DNA from: Lactiplantibacillus mudanjiangensis
Lineage (GTDB): Bacteria > Bacillota > Bacilli > Lactobacillales > Lactobacillaceae
Reading direction: 5' to 3'
DNA: 64,000 nt
Assembly: GCF_005405385.1 (NCBI RefSeq)
Contig: NZ_BJDY01000002.1
Span: forward strand, 248,001 to 312,000
Part shown: positions 37,673 through 46,084 of the stretch, one piece after another
How positions within the stretch are numbered: the first letter of the stretch is position 1
Layout: each line of letters starts with the position of its first letter
The notes under the pieces: generated by a model
The model's database searches: none
What the model saw: the letters and a program-made list of their open reading frames with translations, nothing else
What the model was told of the DNA's origin: nothing
Translations under genes and position numbers: made by a program

Positions 37673-38038
37673 TCACCGTTTGGATTGGTGGGAGTCATCG
37701 GCAGTCTGGTGTTGGTTGTAAGTTGATCCCCAAGTCGCCATCGCCATAATGACTGGCGTTAGTGTCTTCCCAAAGGCCGACAACTGATAAGTGGTTTTTA
37801 ACGGTGTGGCCGGATCAATCGTTTTAACGATGATTTGATCGGCAATTAATTCTTGCAACTGTAGGGCCAGCATGCGCCGTGAGCAAGCTGGAATCTGCCG
37901 TTGTAAAGTGCCAAAGTGACTGATGTGATCTTGAATTAAATGATAGATAATGACGCTTTTCCATTTGCCAGCAATAATTTGCAGGGTGCTTTCAACCGGA
38001 CAGCCTGGGGCACAGTCATAAACTTTTCGTATGGTCAT
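37673..38038 (-). CDS. HxlR-family transcriptional regulator
   Basis: 121 aa, one winged helix (GKWKSVIIYHLIQDHISHFGTL, cut here to its core WKSVIIYHL, then RRMLALQLQELIADQIIVK). Cys9 and Cys13 near the N terminus (YDCAPGCPVE) are in the position used by redox-sensing HxlR members such as HypR/YodB for thiol switching. It is divergent from the quinone-oxidoreductase-like gene at 38175, so it probably represses that gene and responds to quinones or other electrophiles (inference from family). The shared region contains TACTG/CAGTA as a candidate inverted repeat. Confidence 0.88.
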   Translation of the reverse strand: MTIRKVYDCAPGCPVESTLQIIAGKWKSVIIYHLIQDHISHFGTLQRQIPACSRRMLALQLQELIADQIIVKTIDPATPLKTTYQLSAFGKTLTPVIMAMATWGSTYNQHQTADDSHQSKR

Positions 38039-38174
38039 TGGTGAATTCCTCCGTTGCGTTAATGGTACTGCAACGAGTTAAAATAACCAGTATTCAACCC
38101 TAGTTACAAAAATTTCACGATTGTTTTAATTTACCAAAACGGTATATTAGACTTGCATAAAGGGGGATTTTATT

Positions 38175-39200
38175 ATGACAAATATGATGACCGCAGTTGG
38201 TTTCCAAGAACATTTGCCAATCGAAGCGGATGATAGTTTGATGGCTGTTGAGTTACCAGTTCCAGTTGCGCAGGGACATGATATTTTAGTCGCCGTGCAA
38301 GCCATATCAGTGAATCCGGTAGATGTGGGCGTTCGTGGTGGTCACGGCACGCTAAAACAGCCAAAAGTCATCGGTTGGGATGCCGTTGGCGTGGTGCAAA
38401 CAGTGGGCGAACAAGTGACGCTGTTTCAGCCTGGTGATCGCGTTTATTATGCGGGCGATTTCAAACGGCCTGGAAGTAATAGTCAATATCAGTTAGTCGA
38501 TGAACGGTTGGTTGGTTTGGCGCCAGCAAAGCTGAACAATGCGCAAGCGGCAGCGATGCCACTGACCACATTGACTGCCTGGGAAGCCCTGTTTGAAAAG
38601 ATGCAGCTAACGATGAATCCGACTGATAATCAAGGCCAGACGATTTTGATTATCAATGGTGCGGGTGGTGTCGGTTCAATCGCGATTCAGTTGGCTAAAC
38701 TTGCCGGATTAACGGTTATTGCTACTGCATCGCGACCGGAAACTAGTGCTTGGGTCAAACAACAGGGCGCTGATATTGTGTTAAATCACCGAGAAGATTT
38801 AGTCAGTGCTTGGCGCGCACAAAAACAAGGAAAATATGTCGATATGATCTTAGGATTAAGCAATCTTGATGCTCATTGGGATGAAATTGCGGACCTAATT
38901 AAACCGGACGGTCGAATTGTCTCAATTACTGAAAATCGGCAGCCCATTGATTTGCAGCGGTTAACGAAGAAACGAGCGAGTTTTGCTTGGGAGTGGATGT
39001 TCTCGAAAGCCTATTATCAAACGGATAATATGAGTAGCCAACATCAAATTTTAACCCAAGCGGCGCAGTTATTTGATCAAGGTGTATTGAAGTCAACGTT
39101 AACTAAGACGCTGTCGCCAATGACGGTGGCCAATCTTAAGTTAGCGCATCAGCTTGTTGAAAGCCATCACATGATTGGTAAAGTGGTAATTACAAAATAA
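38175..39200 (+). CDS. Zinc-independent medium-chain oxidoreductase (quinone reductase-like)
   Basis: 341 aa of the ZADH1/quinone oxidoreductase branch. Zinc ligands of true ADHs are lacking. VNPVDVGVRGG (~residues 46-56), GWDAVGVVQTVGEQV and the nucleotide loop INGAGGVGSIAIQLAKLAG (~residues 154-172) mark the fold and NADPH site. It would reduce quinones or enals. AAAGGGGG precedes the ATG. Regulated in all likelihood by the divergent HxlR protein. Confidence 0.9.
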   Translation: MTNMMTAVGFQEHLPIEADDSLMAVELPVPVAQGHDILVAVQAISVNPVDVGVRGGHGTLKQPKVIGWDAVGVVQTVGEQVTLFQPGDRVYYAGDFKRPGSNSQYQLVDERLVGLAPAKLNNAQAAAMPLTTLTAWEALFEKMQLTMNPTDNQGQTILIINGAGGVGSIAIQLAKLAGLTVIATASRPETSAWVKQQGADIVLNHREDLVSAWRAQKQGKYVDMILGLSNLDAHWDEIADLIKPDGRIVSITENRQPIDLQRLTKKRASFAWEWMFSKAYYQTDNMSSQHQILTQAAQLFDQGVLKSTLTKTLSPMTVANLKLAHQLVESHHMIGKVVITK

Positions 39201-39210
39201 AGCGTTATTG

Positions 39211-39240
39211 ACTAGTGTTCAGTCGGACACTAGTTTTTTG
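39211..39240 (+). terminator. Terminator after the HxlR-linked oxidoreductase
   Basis: ACTAGTGT and ACACTAGT with an 8-nt loop and TTTTTT. Confidence 0.85.
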
Positions 39241-39491
39241 ATATCTAGGATTATTTTCCAGAAAAAATGTGCTATATTAATTAAGTAAGTAGTCGCTCAC
39301 TAAGATTGAAAAGTCTTGATATGATGTGAATGATGACTTATCATGCGGACTTTTAGCAGGTGGTGCAATAAAAGCGTGTCGCTTATGGTGAGACGTATAC
39401 GCCAACTTGGCAGGCACAAGACATTGTTGGTTGGCGCGAATAATTGTAGTATGCTAATGGTAATGAGTTTTAAAGAGACGGTGGGAAAAGT

Positions 39492-40145
39492 ATGCAAGTA
39501 AATAATTTAGAAACTTTATTTAAAAAGACGTTAGCGACATCCAAGTTAACGGCGAAACAACAAGCCGTTTTACAAGTGAGCTTGAATCTTTTTTCTGAAC
39601 AAGGCTTTGATGGGACCAGTACTAGCGAAATTGCTAAAGCGGCCGGTGTTTCTGAAGGGACTGTTTTTAAACAATTTAAGACGAAAGCCGGGATTTTGGA
39701 AGCACTGCTGAATCCCGTATTAGATGACGTCTTGCCAATGGCGGCTGGTGAATTTTTAACAGAAATGAATCAAAGCGATTTACCGAATTTTCAACAGTTA
39801 TTACAATATATGATCGCTGATCGGATGAAATTCGTGTTAGAAAATCAGAAACAAATCCGCGTTTTTGCGCAAGAAATTATTCGTAATCCTAAAATTATCC
39901 AGACCTTGCAAGTTCGGGCGGCAGCCATGATTAAGGGTGAGGCCGGTGACTTTTTACAGCAATATAAAGATAGTGGGCAACTGGTAGATTGGCCAAGTGG
40001 ACGGATTATTCAATACTTACTGGGCACCATTATTAGTTATGTGGCACCACAAGTTTTGCTGGTGCCGACTAAAGATTTTGATATTCAACAAGCTAGTACT
40101 GAAGCCGCCGAATTCTTAGCGCGAGGATTAGCGCCACAAAACTAA
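39492..40145 (+). CDS. TetR-family transcriptional regulator
   Basis: 217 aa. The N-terminal DNA-binding domain is typical (LFSEQGFDGTSTSEIAKAAG, then VSEGTVFKQFKTKAGILEALL, residues ~34-72). The ligand domain is not diagnostic. The gene is alone: no adjacent transporter, so its target may be itself or a distant gene. The 250 bp upstream contain an extended -10-like TGCTATATT around 39272 and no further gene. ATG follows ACGGTGGGAAAAGT. Confidence 0.9.
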   Translation: MQVNNLETLFKKTLATSKLTAKQQAVLQVSLNLFSEQGFDGTSTSEIAKAAGVSEGTVFKQFKTKAGILEALLNPVLDDVLPMAAGEFLTEMNQSDLPNFQQLLQYMIADRMKFVLENQKQIRVFAQEIIRNPKIIQTLQVRAAAMIKGEAGDFLQQYKDSGQLVDWPSGRIIQYLLGTIISYVAPQVLLVPTKDFDIQQASTEAAEFLARGLAPQN

Positions 40146-40149
40146 AATA

Positions 40150-40192
40150 AAACCGGTTAGTTAAGCAGATTAAGGCTGACTAATCGGTTTTT
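40150..40192 (+). terminator. Terminator after the TetR gene
   Basis: AAACCGGTTAGT and ACTAATCGGTTT (one G-T pair), then TT. Confidence 0.8.
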
Positions 40193-40208
40193 CAATTGAA
40201 AACTAAAG

Positions 40209-40660
40209 CTTGAAAGTTAAGTGTGACGGTAAAATATTTACTAGAATTGACTTAAGTCATGCTAAGTTGATCACCTACGCTAGCCAGTGATTCTGCCGGC
40301 TGTGGGGACCGGTTCCAGCCAAAATGCGGGCTTCCACCTCGCTTTTAAGCCTAGCCTAAATCGCTAGTCTCAAAAGTCGTCCACAGCGTAAGCCCGGAAA
40401 AATCATCCGGACTAACGCTGTTTTCAGGCCGGCGCCATCACTGGCTGACTTCGGTTGTATTGCGAATACCAATCAGTCTCGTAATCACCATCATAACTGA
40501 GAGTGAGTCCACATTGAGTTCAGACCGCTTTTTGGCTGAACCGGTCCGCCCACAGCGTTCCGGCTCAAGGTGGGCGAACGGTAGGTGGCAAGTAGGACTA
40601 GTTTTGATCGATTAATGCTTATCATATCAACGATTATTGCTAAAGTAGCTTTCAATCTTT
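40209..40660. repeat. Structured dispersed repeat, copy A (~452 bp)
   Basis: Shares long identical blocks, in the same orientation, with 50808-51322. The ends carry TTGAAAG (40210-40216) and CTTTCAA (40649-40655). Inside, GCCAGTGATTCTGCCGGC (40283-40300) pairs with GCCGGCGCCATCACTGGC (40428-40445) around two nested hairpins: CTTTT..CTAGC / GCTAG..AAAAG, and CAGCGT..CCGGA / TCCGG..ACGCTG. A further hairpin GCCCAC/GTGGGC lies at ~40547-40575. No ORF. It may be a large structured RNA or a non-coding mobile (MITE-like) element; nothing in it resembles a transposase. Confidence 0.85.
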
Positions 40661-40932
40661 AGTCTAAAATTAGTTGTTATTAGCAATAAGCATTCTATAG
40701 AGAAAAATATTGGAATGATCAAGTGACTGACAAACGATAAAAATCCAATTGCTGTAGCTAACAAAAAGCATCTTAATCGTATTTTATGGGCAACGCGTCT
40801 TACAAGACGTTAAAGCCGCAAAGACCTGATTAAGGATCTCTTAAATCAATCAGTTAAGTGGGTGAAATAGTCGTCAGGAGGATCAGTTATCGCTTACAAT
40901 AGAAGTTAGAATGAAAAAAGGGGGTCGCTAGG
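40661..40932. other. Intergenic region upstream of the cation ATPase with possible structured leader
   Basis: No gene. Hairpins are visible at ~40793-40810 (CGTCTTACAAGACG) and at 40826-40852 (CTGATT/AATCAG), the former followed by TTAAAGCCGCAAAG. A TACAAT/TAGAAT-like -10 near 40896-40910 suggests a promoter downstream of these hairpins, in which case they are not part of the ATPase mRNA. GGGGGTCGCTAGG is the ATPase ribosome site. Confidence 0.4.
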
Positions 40933-43272
40933 ATGACCGAACGTTACTTACCACCACTTGAACACGGGTTAACAGCGGCCGAGGTGCAGGCTCGAATTAA
41001 GGCGGGTCAACAAAATGAACCATTGCCACCACTAACTCGAAGCATTAAACAAATCTTTCGCGATAACTTATTAACGCTATTTAACGCCATTAACGTCTTA
41101 TTAGGCGGCTTGGTTTTATTGACGGGGAGCTATAAGAATTTACTTTTCTTGTTTGTCGTGATTATGAACACGGCTATCGGTATTTTTCAAGAAATTCGAG
41201 CTAAACGTCAGGTTGATAAGTTAACGATTTTGTCGGCAGCCAAGAATCAAGTTTGGCGTGATGGCCAACTAGTCGCCCTCGATCAAGATGAGCTTGTGCA
41301 GGATGATCTGTTAAGTGTGACGCGGGGAGACCAGTTACCAATTGACGGGATCGTTCGAGCAACGACCGCGTTAGAAGTCGATGAGTCCCAAATCACCGGT
41401 GAAGCTGAACCAGTGATTAAAGGTAATGGTGATTCATTAACTTCTGGCAGTGTCATTATTGGTGGACATGGGGTCATCCAAGCTACAGCAGTTGGGCATG
41501 GTAGTTTTATTAAACAACTCGCTCGCCAGGCCAAACAAAACAAGCGAACGAGTAGCCAATTATTGACGATTATTAATCGGATTATTAAAATCTTGACGTT
41601 TACCATTATTCCGTTGGGCGCGGCGCTATTCATTTCAACGTTGATGCGTGGACAAGGGCAAAATCGAGCGATTTTAGGAACGGTTGCGGCGATGGTTGGC
41701 ATGATTCCTGAAGGCTTGGTGTTATTGACTTCGGTGGCTTTAGCGGCGGGCGCCTTTACGCTCGGTCGGCATAAAGTTTTGGTGCGTGAGTTACCAGCGA
41801 TTGAAGCGTTAGCCCGCGTTGATGTGCTTTGTTTAGATAAAACGGGAACGATTACGAGCGGTCAACTCAAATTTGACCGGGTAGAACCGTGGCAAAACGC
41901 AGACTTACAACAAGTGACGACAAGGCTTGCTAAATTAATGAGTGCGATTAATGATGACAACGAAACCGCGCAAGCGTTACAGATGGCGCTCGGCAAACCC
42001 GCGGTGACGCCCACCGAAGTATTACCATTTTCATCTAGTCGAAAATGGAGTGGCGCTAGTTTTGACGAGCAGTCGTTTGTGATTGGGGCGCCAGAATTTA
42101 TTTTTGAGACGGTGCCAGAAACGTTAAAACAGCGAATTGCGGTATTGGCGCAAGACGGTTATCGCGTGTTAGTATTTGCCCAAACTTCGGCGTTAACAAC
42201 GCCAAAGCCAACGGCACCGCAAGCGTTAGGTTTAATTTTAATTACGGATGAATTACGACCAAATGCTAAGGCAACGTTTGGTTTCTTTGAAAATCAAGAT
42301 GTCGCGTTAAAAGTGATCTCTGGTGATAACCCGGTAACAGTGGCAAGTATTGCGCAACGAGCCGGTATTCATGGTGCGGATCAATTTATTGATATGAGTC
42401 AAGTTGGCACACAACCGGACTACGATCACTTGGTGGCCGCTTATAATGTTTTTGGTCGGGTAACGCCACAGCAGAAAGCTAAGCTAATTCAAGCGTATCA
42501 GCGCGCGGATCATACGGTTGCCATGACGGGTGATGGCGTCAATGATCTATTAGCGTTACGCCAAGCAGATTGCAGTATTGCGATGGCCACGGGGAGCGAA
42601 GCCACGAAGAGTTTGGCGGACTTTGTCTTAATTGACTCAAACTTTGATGCCATGATTCAGGTGTTAAACGAAGGTCGACGCGTTATCAATAATATTGAAC
42701 GGGTGGCCGCTTTGTATTTGATTAAGACGATGTACTCTGTTGCCCTAACGTTGATCTTTATTTTTATGAGCCACAGTTATCCATTTGAACCGATTCAACT
42801 AACGCCAATTTCTTCGTTGATGGTTGGTATTCCGACGTTCTTCTTGGCTTTACAGCCGGACTATACCCGGATCACTGGTCGATTTATGAAGCAAGTAATG
42901 GAGATTGCCGTACCATCGGCCATTTGTGTCGTTGGTTACATTTTGGCGATTGATTTGTTAGGCACTGAGTTTCAGTTAACGTTTGCCGCCACGTCAACCT
43001 TGAGTGTGTTATTGACTGGTATCATCAGTCTGAATGCACTGTTAATTACGGCGCGGCCATTAAATCGCTTTAAGATTGGGTTGGTTGTGTTGATGGCGAC
43101 ATTATTTACTTTAGTCTTTCTTTTTGGTGGCTCAATCTTTTCGTTGGTCAGTTTGATTGACTGGCAGTTAGCAGCGGTTTATTTACCATTAATGATTAGT
43201 GCTTATCCTGTTTTTGTTATTTTGCAAAATGGTTTAGGACATCGAATCTTGAGCAAAATTAAATGGCGTTAG
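40933..43272 (+). CDS. P-type cation ATPase (CtpE/Exp7-like, probably Ca2+)
   Basis: 779 aa, complete. Phosphorylation motif LCLDKTGTIT (Asp ~303), dephosphorylation loop TGEAE, hinge TGDGVNDLLAL (~residue 531). TM4 reads MIPEGLVLLTSVALA, the PEGL pattern of the CtpE/Exp7 branch, whose mycobacterial member transports Ca2+; no N-terminal heavy-metal CxxC domain. About ten membrane helices. ATG behind GGGGGTCGCTAGG. Alone between the structured repeat copy A and a terminator. Ion specificity is inferred from branch only. Confidence 0.9.
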   Translation: MTERYLPPLEHGLTAAEVQARIKAGQQNEPLPPLTRSIKQIFRDNLLTLFNAINVLLGGLVLLTGSYKNLLFLFVVIMNTAIGIFQEIRAKRQVDKLTILSAAKNQVWRDGQLVALDQDELVQDDLLSVTRGDQLPIDGIVRATTALEVDESQITGEAEPVIKGNGDSLTSGSVIIGGHGVIQATAVGHGSFIKQLARQAKQNKRTSSQLLTIINRIIKILTFTIIPLGAALFISTLMRGQGQNRAILGTVAAMVGMIPEGLVLLTSVALAAGAFTLGRHKVLVRELPAIEALARVDVLCLDKTGTITSGQLKFDRVEPWQNADLQQVTTRLAKLMSAINDDNETAQALQMALGKPAVTPTEVLPFSSSRKWSGASFDEQSFVIGAPEFIFETVPETLKQRIAVLAQDGYRVLVFAQTSALTTPKPTAPQALGLILITDELRPNAKATFGFFENQDVALKVISGDNPVTVASIAQRAGIHGADQFIDMSQVGTQPDYDHLVAAYNVFGRVTPQQKAKLIQAYQRADHTVAMTGDGVNDLLALRQADCSIAMATGSEATKSLADFVLIDSNFDAMIQVLNEGRRVINNIERVAALYLIKTMYSVALTLIFIFMSHSYPFEPIQLTPISSLMVGIPTFFLALQPDYTRITGRFMKQVMEIAVPSAICVVGYILAIDLLGTEFQLTFAATSTLSVLLTGIISLNALLITARPLNRFKIGLVVLMATLFTLVFLFGGSIFSLVSLIDWQLAAVYLPLMISAYPVFVILQNGLGHRILSKIKWR

Positions 43273-43278
43273 CCATAA

Positions 43279-43317
43279 AAAAACGTCAGTGATTTAAATC
43301 AATTCGCTGGCGTTTTT
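43279..43317. terminator. Terminator after the cation ATPase
   Basis: AAAAACGTCAGTGA and TCGCTGGCGTTTTT pair with G-T/A-C wobble positions; a T-run follows. The 44-aa gene converges here. Confidence 0.8.
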
Positions 43318-43322
43318 GCGTA

Positions 43323-43457
43323 CTAATCTTTAGACTGACGATATTGACGGAAATAGTGATAGGCGATGCTTAACACGATGACGATAAAAATCACCCGAAT
43401 GACCCAAGCAACGACTAGACTTGTAAAGATTAATTGAACTAAAGCAGTTAATGACAT
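43323..43457 (-). CDS. Small membrane peptide, 44 aa, divergent from an XRE-TPR regulator
   Basis: ATG 43457 has AGAAAGGAG 11 nt upstream and opens 44 codons to TAG 43325-43323. The product starts MSLTALVQLIFTSLVVAW, has a long hydrophobic stretch (residues ~5-33) and a polar basic tail YHYFRQYRQSKD. It ends 5 bp from a terminator. It is 33 bp from the divergent regulator gene, an arrangement seen for peptide-pheromone genes of Rgg-like systems, though the polar tail is not typical of SHP pheromones. It may instead be a simple small membrane protein. Confidence 0.6.
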   Translation of the reverse strand: MSLTALVQLIFTSLVVAWVIRVIFIVIVLSIAYHYFRQYRQSKD

Positions 43458-43490
43458 TTTACGAAACTCCTTTCTAGGTGGTGATAACTA

Positions 43491-44333
43491 ATGACTAAAC
43501 AATTTAAAACCGCGGCTGAACTCGGCCAATTTTTAAAACAAGCTCGTCGAACTAAACAACTTACACAAAAGCAATTAGCGACTGGTATTTGCGCCCAATC
43601 ATTGATTAGTGCGTTAGAGGCGGGGACTTATTTGCCGAATGCGATCTTATTGGCCCAGTTATGTGAACGACTGGGCTTATCATTGGATGCAACCGTATTG
43701 GCACATTATCCAATGGTGTCGGTCGCATCCGACTTTAATACAACGGTCGAGACTTTGTGTAATCAGCATGCCTATTCAAAATTAGCGGCTTACTTAGCAC
43801 AGCCGGCCGTTGAAGCGCAGTTGCAGACCGATGAAGATTTGGCTGTGTTTTACTATTATCAGGGGGTGGCGGCATTCCAAGGCCTGCATCAGGTCGCCGC
43901 GGCACAACAAGCTTTTAAGTTGGCCCTGACAATGGCACCAGTCACGTTGCGATTTTTAGTGCTTAGTGCGCAAGGCTTTGTTGCGATGCAGACTGGCCAG
44001 TTGACCAGTGGTCGTCAAGCCTTTAAGCAGGCCATCATTGCCATGCAAGACTTATCTCAATATGATGAAAATCAGCAATGTGTGTACTATCAGGCGGGAT
44101 TAAGTGAATTTTACATTGAAAACTTGCCAACTGCACAAACGTATCTGGAACAAGGCATTGCGCTAGCAACGTCTCATCAATCCCATTACTTGTTGGCTGA
44201 TTTATTGGTATTATCGGCTGCTTGTGCGGATCAACGGCATCAGCCGGCTAATGCTAAAAAAGCCCGTGAAGAAAGTGAACTACTGCAGCAACTCTTTCAT
44301 CTGCAGACGTATCAATTTAACGATGAATCGTAA
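43491..44333 (+). CDS. XRE regulator with TPR domain (RRNPP/Rgg-like)
   Basis: 280 aa. Helix-turn-helix at residues ~20-45 (LTQKQLATGICAQSLISALEAG) followed by ~200 residues of helical TPR-like repeats (YYYQGVAAFQGLHQVAAAQQAFKLAL, cut here to QGVAAFQGLHQVAAAQQAF; then QTGQLTSGRQAFKQAI and TAQTYLEQGIAL). This is the layout of peptide-responsive regulators (Rgg, PlcR, PrgX). Ribosome site AGGTGGTGATA. A divergent 44-aa membrane peptide gene lies 33 bp away. Its last 22 bp overlap the convergent oxidoreductase gene. Confidence 0.85.
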   Translation: MTKQFKTAAELGQFLKQARRTKQLTQKQLATGICAQSLISALEAGTYLPNAILLAQLCERLGLSLDATVLAHYPMVSVASDFNTTVETLCNQHAYSKLAAYLAQPAVEAQLQTDEDLAVFYYYQGVAAFQGLHQVAAAQQAFKLALTMAPVTLRFLVLSAQGFVAMQTGQLTSGRQAFKQAIIAMQDLSQYDENQQCVYYQAGLSEFYIENLPTAQTYLEQGIALATSHQSHYLLADLLVLSAACADQRHQPANAKKAREESELLQQLFHLQTYQFNDES

Positions 44334-45244
44334 CTTAAGAGCACCCGACCATGTTGACCGTGGGTTTGTGCGGTTTTAAAGGCCGTTTGAAAGTCGTGGA
44401 AATCGTAGGTCGCCCGAATAATTGGCTGTAATTGTTGCGTTGCTAGTAAGTCTAACAAATGGCGGTAATCTGCTGGTAGGAGTGGTCGGTTAGTGAATTG
44501 AAACGTTTGACTCGCCAATGGTGGTTGCCACTGTTGTAAACTGAGTGACCAGATTGCTAATTCAGGCTGGTTGGTTGATAGTTGCGTTAACAATTCTGGT
44601 TGGCCAACTGCATCAAGGAGTAGTGCTGGCTTAGGCAATTGTGCTAATTGGGGTGCTAACGGTTGGGTATAATCAAGTTCATAATTGCTACCTAACTGAT
44701 GTAGCCAGGCCTTATTTTGAGGTGCGGTAAGGCCAATGACGATAGCGCCTTGTTCCTTTAATAATTGAATTAGCGCGGTACCGACGCCGCCGGTTGCACC
44801 AGTAACGATAACGACCTGGCCGGTTTGTACATGTGCGGCTTTGATCAGGCTTAAAGCGGCATCAGCACCACCAATTAACGTTGCCGCTGCGGCTAAACTG
44901 ACCTCCGCTGGTAACTTGAATAAATAAGGCAAAGGTGGGACGACATTAATGGTTTGTGCCGCGCCGCTTGGATTAATACCCAAAACAGGTTGATCTTGTA
45001 GGCTTGCTGAACATAGTGCACCAACTTTGGTGACGGTTCCCGTGAAGCCATAACTGATAATCATTGGTGGTCGGCGGGCTTGCATCGATGCGAGTTCGCC
45101 ATTTGCTAGGCGCCAATCCCAAGGTAAGATCGGGGTATAGGCCGTTTTCACGGTGACACTCAGCGGTGATGCCTTAGCAAGTGGTGTTTCTTCGAGTTGT
45201 AAACTTGATAGCCCTTCATAAGCCGTTTGAACAAGTGCAATCAT
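44312..45244 (-). CDS. Medium-chain oxidoreductase, zinc-independent (alcohol dehydrogenase-like)
   Basis: 310 aa from ATG 45244 behind GGAAGGTGATTTTT; a GTG nine bases earlier is part of that site. Short N-terminal GroES-like part (YTPILPWDWRL, ISYGFTGTVTKVG) and a Rossmann domain with VIVTGATGGVGTALIQLLKEQ (~residues 139-159). No zinc ligands. Family members are NADPH quinone or enone reductases. It converges on the XRE-TPR regulator with a 22-bp antisense overlap. Confidence 0.85.
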   Translation of the reverse strand: MIALVQTAYEGLSSLQLEETPLAKASPLSVTVKTAYTPILPWDWRLANGELASMQARRPPMIISYGFTGTVTKVGALCSASLQDQPVLGINPSGAAQTINVVPPLPYLFKLPAEVSLAAAATLIGGADAALSLIKAAHVQTGQVVIVTGATGGVGTALIQLLKEQGAIVIGLTAPQNKAWLHQLGSNYELDYTQPLAPQLAQLPKPALLLDAVGQPELLTQLSTNQPELAIWSLSLQQWQPPLASQTFQFTNRPLLPADYRHLLDLLATQQLQPIIRATYDFHDFQTAFKTAQTHGQHGRVLLSYDSSLN

Positions 45245-45344
45245 AAAAATCACCTTCCTTTTGAATTACCGTGTAGTTTACGCGGTTGACTTATGAATGA
45301 AAAATCAGAGTTCTGATATTCTCTTTAGTCCATTTAATTTGATT

Positions 45345-45372
45345 TTGAATGCGCTTTACGATGAGCTATAAT
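45345..45372 (+). promoter_or_regulatory. Promoter of thiT
   Basis: TTGAAT at 45345-45350, 16-bp spacer, TATAAT at 45367-45372; transcription would start about 30 nt before the thiT ATG. The leader is too short for a TPP riboswitch and none is seen. Confidence 0.65.
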
Positions 45373-45406
45373 GTAAACCATACTTATTCGATGGAGGGGA
45401 TGCGCA

Positions 45407-45961
45407 ATGAAAATTCAAAAGATTACCGAAACTGCCATTGGGGCAGCCTTAGCAATTATTTTGAGTTACATCATTATTTTCCGGGCGCCACAAGGTGGGT
45501 CAATTTCACTTGTGATGGTGCCAATTCTGTGGGTTGCCCTTAAAAATGGGCTATGGGCTGGCGTGCTGTGTGGGGTCGTCACGGGTTCTGTGACCTTTAT
45601 GTTTGGCGGCTTTTTCATGGCACCGTTACAGGTGTTATGTGATTATGTCCTCGCGTTTGGCGCTATTGGGGTAGCTGGGGCTTTTTCGAAATCTTTCTTA
45701 GTGGCAGTGGGTCAACATCGCATTGGTCGTGTAAACGGTGAAATTATTTTGAGTGGTGTTTTAGCGGGAGTATTGCGCTTGTTTTTCCATACCTTAGCCG
45801 GCATTGTGTTCTATTCAGCCTATGCGCCTAAGGGTCAACCAGTCTGGCTGTATTCCATCACTTACAACAGCTTATATGTGATTCCAGATACGATCTTGGC
45901 AATTGCTGGCGTCATGGTGTTAGCTAGCCGGGTCCCTAAGTTACTATTACGACAAGAATAG
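45407..45961 (+). CDS. thiT: ThiT, thiamine-specific ECF transporter S component
   Basis: 184 aa, six membrane helices. The ThiT pattern is clear: GGSISLVMVPILWVALKNGLW (~residues 29-49; core GSISLVMVPILWVAL), then GFFMAPLQVLCDYVLAFGA (~residues 64-83) that lines the thiamine site, and YNSLYVIPD (~residues 157-165). It works with the shared energising module EcfA1A2T encoded elsewhere. Ribosome site GGAGGGG 6 nt before ATG. Single gene with its own promoter and terminator. Confidence 0.9.
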   Translation: MKIQKITETAIGAALAIILSYIIIFRAPQGGSISLVMVPILWVALKNGLWAGVLCGVVTGSVTFMFGGFFMAPLQVLCDYVLAFGAIGVAGAFSKSFLVAVGQHRIGRVNGEIILSGVLAGVLRLFFHTLAGIVFYSAYAPKGQPVWLYSITYNSLYVIPDTILAIAGVMVLASRVPKLLLRQE

Positions 45962-45973
45962 TGTCATTAATGT

Positions 45974-46000
45974 AGACAACGTGATCGCGTTGTCTTTTTT
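45974..46000 (+). terminator. Terminator after thiT
   Basis: AGACAACG / CGTTGTCT with a short loop, then TTTTTT. Confidence 0.85.
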
Positions 46001-46084
46001 GATGGAGATCTTTAAGTTGATAATTGATGAGAAGTATAGACATAATAGGGTTTAACGGAAAGAATCATTTTTGGAGGCTTTTTA

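Noticed and set aside
41283-41702. 139-aa minus-strand ORF within the cation ATPase
   Set aside because: Shadow of a conserved P-type ATPase; composition Ser/Pro/Ile-rich and no ribosome site.
45300-45406. TPP riboswitch expected before thiT
   Set aside because: Promoter elements at 45345-45372 leave a leader of ~30 nt, too short, and no THI-box motif is present.
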